Virus record (IMG/VR): IMGVR_UViG_3300025872_000050
Coordinates: 1-64,000 of that record
From: a virus
Strand: one strand, 5' to 3'
Length of the DNA stretch: 64,000 nucleotides
A model generated the notes under the pieces. The model ran no database searches and was not told the DNA's origin. It was given only the letters and a program-made list of their open reading frames with translations. The first letter of the stretch is position 1, and every line of letters starts with the position of its first letter. Position numbers and translations under genes: made by a program. Shown here one piece after another: positions 58,897-64,000 of the stretch.

Positions 58897-59325
58897 TTGC
58901 AGACAGACGTCAAGAGCTGCCCCGTCTGCGGCAAGCATCATCGCCGCGATACATGGGTGTTCCCCACGGTCATGAACCGCCGATGCAACGAGCTGTTCAT
59001 GCGTCGTCGAGAGCGGGTCGCCGACGAGCCTTTCGGCCACCGCGGACATCCGCTCAGCAACGAGAAGGATCGCGCAGCGTACATCGCCGAACGGCTCGGA
59101 GTCCTGGTCGAGCGCCTCGAGCGCGAGGGCCTGACCGAGAAGGAGGCGATCGCGTTCATCGCCGGCGCAGCGTTCGAGGCTGCGGCGCTGACCGGCGAGA
59201 CGTGGCACGACGCGCAGGGCTGCATCAGAACGATCAACGGCCTGCTGTTCGAGGCCAGGGCTGCACGGACGTGGTCGATGGACGCCATCGAGCTGGCCAT
59301 CGGCTCCATCTGGGAGATCATCTAA
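58897..59325 (+). CDS. Zinc-ribbon hypothetical protein
   Basis: 142 residues from TTG 58897. CPVCGKHH near the N-terminus, followed by basic residues (MRRRERVADE), a two-helix region (IAERLGVLVERLEREGLTEK) and an acidic/hydrophobic C-terminal helix pair. The presence of its own promoter and leader suggests an early gene. Role unknown. Confidence 0.6.
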   Translation: MQTDVKSCPVCGKHHRRDTWVFPTVMNRRCNELFMRRRERVADEPFGHRGHPLSNEKDRAAYIAERLGVLVERLEREGLTEKEAIAFIAGAAFEAAALTGETWHDAQGCIRTINGLLFEARAARTWSMDAIELAIGSIWEII

Positions 59326-59345
59326 CACTCAAAGGAGTGATGCTT

Positions 59346-59684
59346 GTGTCGTTCTACATCGGCAACACATCGGTCTTCGTCGACAGCGTCACGGGCCTGG
59401 TCTTCGGCCCGCTGTTCACGGACGAGGACGAGGCGGAGGACTTCGTCAAGTGGCTGGAGGCCTGCTGCGAGCAGGGCGAGGGCTACCGCGACGACGTCGC
59501 GCGCTACCTCATCAACAGCGACCCCCGCTCGCTCGACGGCCACGTGGACTGGTCGGCGCTGAAGGCCGCCTACGACAAGGCGGCAGAGGCCGGGGTGACG
59601 CCCATGACCGAGAGCGGCGAGCGGGTCATCACCGAGGACCCCTACCCCGGTGCGATCGTCCGCTACGCGACTCCGGAGCACTGA
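59346..59684 (+). CDS. Hypothetical protein
   Basis: About 112 residues; GTG 59346 is eight bases behind AAAGGAG (ATG 59340 is too close). SFYIGNTSVFVDSVTGLVFG is a beta hairpin, followed by an acidic helical region (DEDEAEDFVKWLEACCEQGE) and DWSALKAAYDKAAEAG. No motif recognised. Confidence 0.6.
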   Translation: MSFYIGNTSVFVDSVTGLVFGPLFTDEDEAEDFVKWLEACCEQGEGYRDDVARYLINSDPRSLDGHVDWSALKAAYDKAAEAGVTPMTESGERVITEDPYPGAIVRYATPEH

Positions 59685-59685
59685 C

Positions 59686-60048
59686 ATGGACACCATCGAC
59701 GTCGATGTCACCTGCCCGTTCTGCCAGAAGCAGAGCACCCTCACCGTCTCGGCCGAGGGCTACAACAAGTGGGGCACGGGAACGCTGATCCAGGAGGCGT
59801 TCCCCGAGCTCGGGCCGTCCGAGCGCGAGGGCCTCATGACCGGGATCTGCGGCCCGTGCTGGGACAAGATGTGGGCCGAAGACGATGACGAGCCCGAGAC
59901 GCTCGACCTGACAGACCTGGTCGAGCGCGGCGCCGCCGGTCGCGCCAAGCGCTTCGTGGAGTCCGGGTTCGACACGCGCGTGTTGACCGAGGGCATGATC
60001 GACAGCGGAGCGGCGGACCTCGCACGCGACATCGCGAGGGGCAAGTGA
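59686..60048 (+). CDS. Zinc-ribbon hypothetical protein
   Basis: 120 residues from ATG. CPFC near residue 10 and CGPCW near residue 55 could form one zinc site. The middle has EGYNKWGTGTLIQEAFPELG; a helical tail ends ADLARDIARGK. It overlaps the SGNH gene (GTGA). Another of several small Cys-pair proteins in this region. Confidence 0.6.
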   Translation: MDTIDVDVTCPFCQKQSTLTVSAEGYNKWGTGTLIQEAFPELGPSEREGLMTGICGPCWDKMWAEDDDEPETLDLTDLVERGAAGRAKRFVESGFDTRVLTEGMIDSGAADLARDIARGK

Positions 60049-60545
60049 ACGTCCTCTTCATCGGCGACTCGCTCATGGTCGGCGCCGAGCCGCTGATCCA
60101 GCTGAACGCCTCACGACGTGCGGTCGACTCGAGGGTCGGCCGCAACGTCGGCGAGGGGCTTCGCGAGGTCGTCAAGTTCCGCGGCATCCCGTGGGACTTC
60201 GTGCTCGTCAGCCTCGGGACCAACGACTGGTACCTGAACACGCCCTCGTGGTTCGACAGCCAGCTGATGCGGATGCGGACGATCGTCGGCCCGCATCCCG
60301 TCATCGTCTGGAGCACGATCCACCGCCCCCTCGCGGATTCGACCAACGGCTACACGCACTGGAACGCCGCGCTGAGGAAGCGCGCCAAGGGCTCCTCGGG
60401 CCACTTCAGAGTGGCGGACTGGTCGCATGAGCTGGCCAAGGAGGCATCACCTGACAAGTCGCTGCTGAGCAAGGACGGAGTCCACCCGAACAAGGCCGGG
60501 TACGCCGTGCTCGCGAAGCTCTTCAGAGAGGCGGTGCTGCTGTGA
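60045..60545 (+). CDS. SGNH/GDSL-type hydrolase
   Basis: 166 residues from GTG. FIGDSLMVG holds the nucleophile Ser, FVLVSLGTNDWYL the block III Asn, and KDGVHPNKAGYAVLA the Asp/His pair. No signal peptide. In phages this fold removes acyl groups from cell-wall or capsule polymers, or decorates tails. It directly precedes a lysozyme-like gene and a one-helix protein, so a lysis role is plausible. Confidence 0.75.
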   Translation: MNVLFIGDSLMVGAEPLIQLNASRRAVDSRVGRNVGEGLREVVKFRGIPWDFVLVSLGTNDWYLNTPSWFDSQLMRMRTIVGPHPVIVWSTIHRPLADSTNGYTHWNAALRKRAKGSSGHFRVADWSHELAKEASPDKSLLSKDGVHPNKAGYAVLAKLFREAVLL

Positions 60546-60814
60546 GACGCCGCATGCAGATCGACCTCCACGACTTCGACGTCTACTCCGCCGAGACTGA
60601 CGACAAGAAGACGCTCCGCCTGAGGATCTCCTGTCGATGGTGGAAGCGCGGGACGGTGAGCGTCTACATGGACACCGCGCAAGCGGAGAAGCTCGCCGTC
60701 TCGCTGCTGGAAGTCTCCGGCAGCGAGAAGCGCGTCGCGTACTGGGACGGCACAGGAAGAGGCCATCGAACCGGGTGGCTCCCGGTTCCAAGAAAGGGGA
60801 CACAGCATGGGTGA
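60542..60814 (+). CDS. Hypothetical protein
   Basis: 90 residues from GTG overlapping the previous stop. Predicted all-beta start (MQIDLHDFDVYSAETDDKKT) with LRISCRWWKRGTVSVYMDTA and a helix (AEKLAVSLLEVSG). No motif. It overlaps the lysozyme-like gene by eight bases. Confidence 0.55.
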   Translation: MRRRMQIDLHDFDVYSAETDDKKTLRLRISCRWWKRGTVSVYMDTAQAEKLAVSLLEVSGSEKRVAYWDGTGRGHRTGWLPVPRKGTQHG

Positions 60815-61460
60815 GTTGAGGGGCAAGCAGATCCCCGCCAAGGAGATCGCGGCGCTCTGTTGGGCGCGAGGCTGGAAGGACTCGATAGACCTCGTCACGA
60901 TCGTCGCGGTCTGCCTCAGCGAGTCGCAGGGGTACCAGCGCGCGTACAACGACAACATCGACAAGGTGACGGGCGAGGTCAAGAGCCGCGACTGTGGCAT
61001 CTTCCAGATCAACATCCCGGCATCGCAGATCGGCACCGAGGAAGAGGAGCAGCTCTACGCCGACCTCGAGTACAACGTCGACCGCGCGTACCGCCTCTTC
61101 GAGCGGCGCGGCTTCCAGCCGTGGTACGCGTGGACGCTGCGCGTCTACCTCCGCGACGGCTACATCGAGCGCGCGAGCCGCGGCGTCGGCAACTTCCTGG
61201 CTGAGATGCTCCTGATGGAGGAGCCCACCGACACGCTCAAGAAGGACGAGAACGGCAACCCCGTCCCGTACGTCCACAAGTACGAGCTCGGCAAGCCGGT
61301 GCTCAACTTCCAGCGCCGTGTCGAGGTGCTCGCCGGCACCTGCGAGAGGGCGATCACGATGGCGAAGGCGATCAAGCCGATCGCCCCTCCCGCCGTGGAC
61401 GCCAAGATCGACGAGCTGGTGCGCATGATCACCATCGGACGGAACGAGGCCAAGAAGTGA
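60807..61460 (+). CDS. Lysozyme/transglycosylase-like endolysin candidate
   Basis: 217 residues. DLVTIVAVCLSESQGYQRAY has the catalytic-position Glu (E39) of SLT/lysozyme folds, followed by SRDCGIFQIN, a hallmark of the GxFQIN-type substrate cleft, and FERRGFQPWYAWTLRVYL. The C-terminal third is helical. It has no signal peptide and would need a holin. Alternatively it is a virion muramidase. GGGGAC and AAAGG upstream. Next to SGNH and a membrane protein, so the lysis assignment is favoured. Confidence 0.7.
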   Translation: MGELRGKQIPAKEIAALCWARGWKDSIDLVTIVAVCLSESQGYQRAYNDNIDKVTGEVKSRDCGIFQINIPASQIGTEEEEQLYADLEYNVDRAYRLFERRGFQPWYAWTLRVYLRDGYIERASRGVGNFLAEMLLMEEPTDTLKKDENGNPVPYVHKYELGKPVLNFQRRVEVLAGTCERAITMAKAIKPIAPPAVDAKIDELVRMITIGRNEAKK

Positions 61461-61615
61461 TCCACCACGACGACGTCTGGAACGAAGACATGGACGAGCT
61501 CGAGTGGAGCGACTGCTACCGCACCAACTGGGGCTTGATCCTCGCCATGCTCATCGTCGTGGCCATGTGGACGTTGGTGGGCTTCGGGATCTGGGCAGCG
61601 TTCAAGTACTCATGA
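61457..61615 (+). CDS. 52-residue single-TM protein, holin candidate
   Basis: GTG overlaps the lysin stop; TGA overlaps the next start. An acidic N-terminus (MIHHDDVWNEDMDELEW) is followed by one hydrophobic helix at residues 25-49 (LILAMLIVVAMWTLVGFGIW) and a short basic tip (KYS). Size, single helix and lysin neighbour fit a small holin or holin-like protein. There is no N-terminal signal or lipobox, so it is not an obvious spanin. Confidence 0.55.
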   Translation: MIHHDDVWNEDMDELEWSDCYRTNWGLILAMLIVVAMWTLVGFGIWAAFKYS

Positions 61616-61920
61616 GCCCGCTGAGCCGCCCGACACTGCGTCCGACACCGTTCACCGAGGTCGTGGCGATCATGGACGTGTCCCCGGTCAACATGACCTC
61701 CGGAGACAAGGTCGAGGTGGTCGGCCACGTAGCGGGTCAGCCGTTCAAGACTGAGCGCTTCGCGTCTGGAGACATGCACGTCGACTGCGCGATCATCGTC
61801 CGCACCAAGAAGGGAGCTCTCGTCCCAGTCCCGACTTCGAAGACGACGACTGACGGGATTCCCTACCGGCAGCTTAGGCAACCGATCGCGTGGCCTCCTC
61901 CGGGAAGCGTGTCGTACTGA
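61612..61920 (+). CDS. Hypothetical protein
   Basis: 102 residues from ATG overlapping the preceding stop. A proline-rich start (SPLSRPTLRPTPFTEV) leads to a beta-rich domain (KVEVVGHVAGQPFKTERF, CAIIVRTKKGALVPVP). It has no membrane helix. The downstream gene overlaps by one base. Role unknown. Confidence 0.55.
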   Translation: MSPLSRPTLRPTPFTEVVAIMDVSPVNMTSGDKVEVVGHVAGQPFKTERFASGDMHVDCAIIVRTKKGALVPVPTSKTTTDGIPYRQLRQPIAWPPPGSVSY

Positions 61921-62408
61921 TGTCGCACCAAGTCTTCATGGGCTCCTGCCCGTCAGACGATCGCTTCGAGGCCGCGCAGTGGGATCCGCACATCGGCACC
62001 ATCGGCAAGCCGAAGGGCGGCCTGTGGACGTCCGACCTGCTGCCGGAAGGGACGTCGCCTTGGCTCGAGTGGGTGCGAACTGAGCAGCCGGACTGGAGGA
62101 GAGAGGCGTGGGTCTGTGAGTTGAAGCCGGACATCCACACCGCTCACGTCTGGAGCCGCCGCGACCTGGTCCGGCTGGGCATCCCAGAGAGCTGGGATCA
62201 GCTCAGCCAGAGATTCCACCGCGTCCGCTTCACTCAGTCGGTGATCGACTCGCGGTTCTCCTCGAAGTTCGACGTCGACGAAGTGTCGCGCTTGCCTAGC
62301 ATACGCGAGATGCTCGTGTGGTCGCTTGACGTCCCGAGCTCCGTCTGGCTGCGTCCGCCGTCGGAGTGCTTCGCCCGCGTCTACCAACTGGAGACCGCAG
62401 ATGTCTGA
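61920..62408 (+). CDS. Hypothetical protein
   Basis: 162 residues from ATG 61920 (TGATG); a longer GTG start at 61890 is possible. It contains IGTIGKPKGGLWTSDLLPEG, WLEWVRTEQ and HTAHVWSRRDLVRLG. The KPxGGLW and WLEW segments look like a conserved phage family of unknown function. Overlaps the next gene by eight bases. Confidence 0.55.
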   Translation: MSHQVFMGSCPSDDRFEAAQWDPHIGTIGKPKGGLWTSDLLPEGTSPWLEWVRTEQPDWRREAWVCELKPDIHTAHVWSRRDLVRLGIPESWDQLSQRFHRVRFTQSVIDSRFSSKFDVDEVSRLPSIREMLVWSLDVPSSVWLRPPSECFARVYQLETADV

Positions 62409-62634
62409 GTCAGAACCCACCGACGAAGAAGTCACCGAAGCGGTCGACCACCTTATCTCGTGGGCGCAGGGACGATCATGGACGCTGGAGGACGACGGCC
62501 TCTCCCAACGCCTCGCGAACGTGAGCGTGTGCATCCGCTGCGGGAAGCGCACAGCGGGCTGGTTCCACAGCGACTACATGCTCACATCTGAGGGCCTCAT
62601 CTGCCTCGACTGCGCCTTCCCAGACAGGCGGTAG
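62401..62634 (+). CDS. Small zinc-ribbon protein
   Basis: 77 residues. Acidic helical start (SEPTDEEVTEAVDHLISW), then CIRCGKRTAG and CLDC about 25 residues apart, a clear zinc ribbon. Promoter P3 begins just past its stop. Function unknown. Confidence 0.6.
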   Translation: MSESEPTDEEVTEAVDHLISWAQGRSWTLEDDGLSQRLANVSVCIRCGKRTAGWFHSDYMLTSEGLICLDCAFPDRR

Positions 62635-62637
62635 CTG

Positions 62638-62666
62638 TTTACTTTGCCCCGGCATTAGTATACAAT
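62638..62666 (+). promoter_or_regulatory. Promoter P3
   Basis: GGCATTAGTATACAAT, identical to P1 over 16 bases; -10 TACAAT (62661-62666), -35 candidate TTTACT (62638-62643) at 17 bp. CCCCGGCA occurs on both sides of the -10. Confidence 0.65.
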
Positions 62667-62702
62667 ATTTATGTCGGGATATTCCCCGGCAAACCGCTAC
62701 TA

Positions 62703-62717
62703 CCTCGCCCGAGGAGG
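62703..62717 (+). promoter_or_regulatory. Leader hairpin with embedded Shine-Dalgarno
   Basis: Identical CCTCGCCCGAGGAGG, five bases before ATG 62723, about 36 bases downstream of promoter P3. Confidence 0.7.
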
Positions 62718-62722
62718 CTGCG

Positions 62723-63172
62723 ATGACAGCGACATTCTGTGACACCGCGCGGACGCCCTGCGGCTACTGCCGCCGCTGCGCCATCCACGACGACCCTTGC
62801 GGCTGCACCACCGTCGAGGCCTGGGACCGCCGGGTCGAGGCGGCTCTGCTCGCGCTGGCCGCCGTCGACGGCGGGAACTCCGGGCTCGCTGAGCGCTACC
62901 GGCGCGAGTGGGATCGCGGGCTGGTCACGCTCGAGGAGCTCGAGGCGCTGGCCAACCGCCGGCGCCCCACCGACCGCGGCTGCGACACGTTCGAGACGCT
63001 GGCGGCTCGCTACGAGTTCGTCGCGCGCAAGGCGGCGAAGGGCTACAACCACTTCACCGGCTTCAAGGACAGCGGCGACCCCGCCAAGCCCTACGGCCTC
63101 AGCTGGGGCTTCAGCGAGGGGATCGTCCTGGACGGCCTCTACCTCAAGGATCTGGAGGGGCTGATCCACTGA
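62723..63172 (+). CDS. Cys-rich N-terminus hypothetical protein
   Basis: 149 residues. PCGYCRRCAIHDDPCGC near the N-terminus supplies five or six cysteines for a compact zinc site. The rest is helical (AALLALAAVDGG, LVTLEELEALANRRRP), then YNHFTGFKDSGDPAKPYGLS and a short C-terminal helix. Driven by promoter P3. Family unknown. Confidence 0.6.
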   Translation: MTATFCDTARTPCGYCRRCAIHDDPCGCTTVEAWDRRVEAALLALAAVDGGNSGLAERYRREWDRGLVTLEELEALANRRRPTDRGCDTFETLAARYEFVARKAAKGYNHFTGFKDSGDPAKPYGLSWGFSEGIVLDGLYLKDLEGLIH

Positions 63173-63208
63173 CCCTGTTGGGAGACGCAGCACTAAGCTG
63201 GCGACAAC

Positions 63209-63332
63209 GGGAGCATCCGGAACCTACCGGCTCTGCTTCCCGGCTCCCAACCGAAGCTGCCGCGGGTTGCGGGATACAAGAGGGTGGTAAGGAGGAAGAC
63301 CGCGCCAGATGAGTTGCCACCGCCCGCGGCAG
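63209..63332 (+). ncRNA. Structured RNA candidate
   Basis: A 194-base gene-free interval. GGGAGC/GCTCCC closes a first domain (63209-63248) containing CCGG/CCGG. A second domain is closed by perfect 10-bp CTGCCGCGGG/CCCGCGGCAG (63257-63266/63323-63332) enclosing GGTGGTAA/TTGCCACC (63283-63290/63314-63321, one G-U). The apical loop carries AAGGAGG. It precedes the leader of the gene at 63367. It may be a small RNA or a cis-regulator; no known riboswitch class is recognised. Confidence 0.5.
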
Positions 63333-63338
63333 TACTGA
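63309..63338 (+). other. Possible 9-codon leader frame
   Basis: ATG 63309 encodes MSCHRPRQY then TGA, 13 bases after AAGGAGG and spanning the 3' arms of the RNA hairpins. Translation would unfold the structure. Spacing from the Shine-Dalgarno is long, so this is tentative. Confidence 0.25.
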
Positions 63339-63347
63339 CCCTGACAA

Positions 63348-63362
63348 CCTCGCCCGAGGAGG
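63348..63362 (+). promoter_or_regulatory. Leader hairpin with embedded Shine-Dalgarno
   Basis: Fourth copy of CCTCGCCCGAGGAGG, four bases before ATG 63367. Unlike the other copies, no TACAAT promoter is seen upstream; the structured RNA takes its place. Confidence 0.7.
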
Positions 63363-63366
63363 GAAC

Positions 63367-63795
63367 ATGAACGACAAGCTCGACATCATCACCCAGGACA
63401 CAGCGCTCTTCGACATCGACGATCTCGAGGAGCTGCCCACCGTCATCGACGACATCCACTCGGTCGGCGCGGCGCTGACCGCCAAGCGCATCGAGGAGAT
63501 CAAGGCGAACCTCGCCCTCCTGGACGCCAAGGCGGCCGAGCTCAAGGCGCGGCTGGCGCAGGAGCAGGACCGCATCCGCGGCGTGCTCCCTCCCGGCGTC
63601 AGCGTCCAGGTCGGCGACTACGTCATGCGCCGCACCGAGGTCGCCGCGACCGAGCGCTTCAGCCTCCGGGCGATGCGCGAGGCGGGCGAGACCCTGCCCA
63701 AGAAGCTCGAGCGCTTCGTGAACCTCTCCGGCGCGCACGAGCGCTGGACGGTGAAGCGCGCGGCCGAGCGGACGTCCCTGACCAAGAAGGACTGA
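63367..63795 (+). CDS. Helical hypothetical protein
   Basis: 142 residues. Coiled-coil middle (KRIEEIKANLALLDAKAAEL) follows an acidic start (MNDKLDIITQDTALFDIDDL). A basic beta segment follows (GVSVQVGDYVMRRTEVA), and a C-terminal basic helix. Resembles small phage proteins of unknown function near replication genes. It lies downstream of the structured RNA and leader hairpin. Confidence 0.6.
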   Translation: MNDKLDIITQDTALFDIDDLEELPTVIDDIHSVGAALTAKRIEEIKANLALLDAKAAELKARLAQEQDRIRGVLPPGVSVQVGDYVMRRTEVAATERFSLRAMREAGETLPKKLERFVNLSGAHERWTVKRAAERTSLTKKD

Positions 63796-63800
63796 CGCAG

Positions 63801-64000
63801 ATGTCGACGTCACCCTGGAAGCGGGTGTCCGTGGACTACCCCGGCCGCCCGCGACACCGCGCGCACACGGTGGAGGTGCAGCCGTGGGGCGACCAGCACG
63901 TCATGCTGGTCCTCATGAGCGACACGCGCGTGGTCGAAACGCTGCTCAGTCGCGAGCAGCTCGAGCAGGTGTTCGAGACCGCCAAGACCGAGATGGGGAG
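63801..64000 (+). CDS. Hypothetical protein (3' partial)
   Basis: ATG 63801, five bases after the previous stop, open to the window end. Begins MSTSPWKRVSVDYPGRPRHR; beta-rich, then a helix (LSREQLEQVFETAKTEMG). Only the first 66 residues are seen. Confidence 0.5.
   Translation, partial: MSTSPWKRVSVDYPGRPRHRAHTVEVQPWGDQHVMLVLMSDTRVVETLLSREQLEQVFETAKTEMG

Noticed and set aside
58779-59339. Upstream extension of the gene starting at 59346
   Set aside because: It is in the shadow of two other genes and a promoter; the real start is set by AAAGGAG at 59331.
63200-63340. tRNA or tmRNA gene in the 63.2-kb gap
   Set aside because: No cloverleaf with T-loop GTTC and D-loop consensus, and no CCA-adjacent acceptor; stems found are of another shape.
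1-64000. Temperate lifestyle
   Set aside because: Only one HTH protein was found; no integrase, excisionase or attachment site was recognised in the window, so it is not supported, though the remaining genome is unseen.

Overview
The window is a contiguous piece of a tailed double-stranded DNA phage genome. It is high in G+C, every gene I can support is on the + strand, genes are tightly packed with many 1-4 base stop/start overlaps (ATGA, GTGA, TGATG), and GTG/TTG starts are common. The gene set (portal, lambda gpE-type capsid protein, tail-tube protein, overlapping tail chaperones, 1175-residue tape measure, baseplate/hub proteins) points to a long, non-contractile-tailed siphovirus. The base composition and style fit a phage of a high-GC host, probably an actinobacterium, but the host cannot be read from the sequence. 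I saw no integrase, terminase, tRNA gene or CRISPR array. The window starts inside one gene and ends inside another, so the terminase is probably outside it.

Positions 1-34,422 are the virion module. It opens with a giant repeat-rich fibre-like protein and small proteins, then the portal. Next come three large, unusual proteins between portal and capsid: a protein combining ADP-ribosyltransferase-like, PD-(D/E)XK-like and zeta-type kinase regions; a 1584-residue protein with a maturation-protease-like region; and an HExxH metallopeptidase-like protein. Scaffold-like, decoration, major capsid, connector, tail-tube, chaperone, tape-measure, distal-tail/hub and fibre genes follow.

Positions 34,450-56,200 are replication and nucleotide metabolism: ATP-dependent DNA ligase, HNH protein, SNF2 helicase, a DenV-like repair protein, an HTH regulator, an SSB-like protein, a primase fused to an MCM-type AAA+ helicase, a dUTPase/dCTPase-type pyrophosphatase, a C5-cytosine methyltransferase, a sliding clamp, four consecutive glycosyltransferases (a fifth lies near 38 kb), a MazZ-type dATP/dGTP diphosphohydrolase, a thymidylate-synthase homologue carrying the dCMP-specific Asp, a dCMP deaminase and a family A DNA polymerase. 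This parallels the T4 toolkit for glycosylated hydroxymethylcytosine and is the best candidate here for a DNA hypermodification system.

Positions 56,200-64,000 hold a RuvC-like resolvase, a SLOG-fold protein, an MBD4-like mismatch glycosylase, small zinc-ribbon proteins, a lysis-like cluster (SGNH hydrolase, lysozyme/transglycosylase-like protein, one-helix membrane protein) and further small genes.

Regulation appears to rest on three recurrent intergenic devices: promoters with a TACAAT -10 element; short leaders in which the Shine-Dalgarno lies in the 3' arm of a small hairpin (CCTCGCCCGAGGAGG and variants); and a four-copy dyad around a TATATT-like core whose arms change together. A structured RNA candidate precedes the gene at 63,367. 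All functions are inferred from motifs read by eye; no database search was run.
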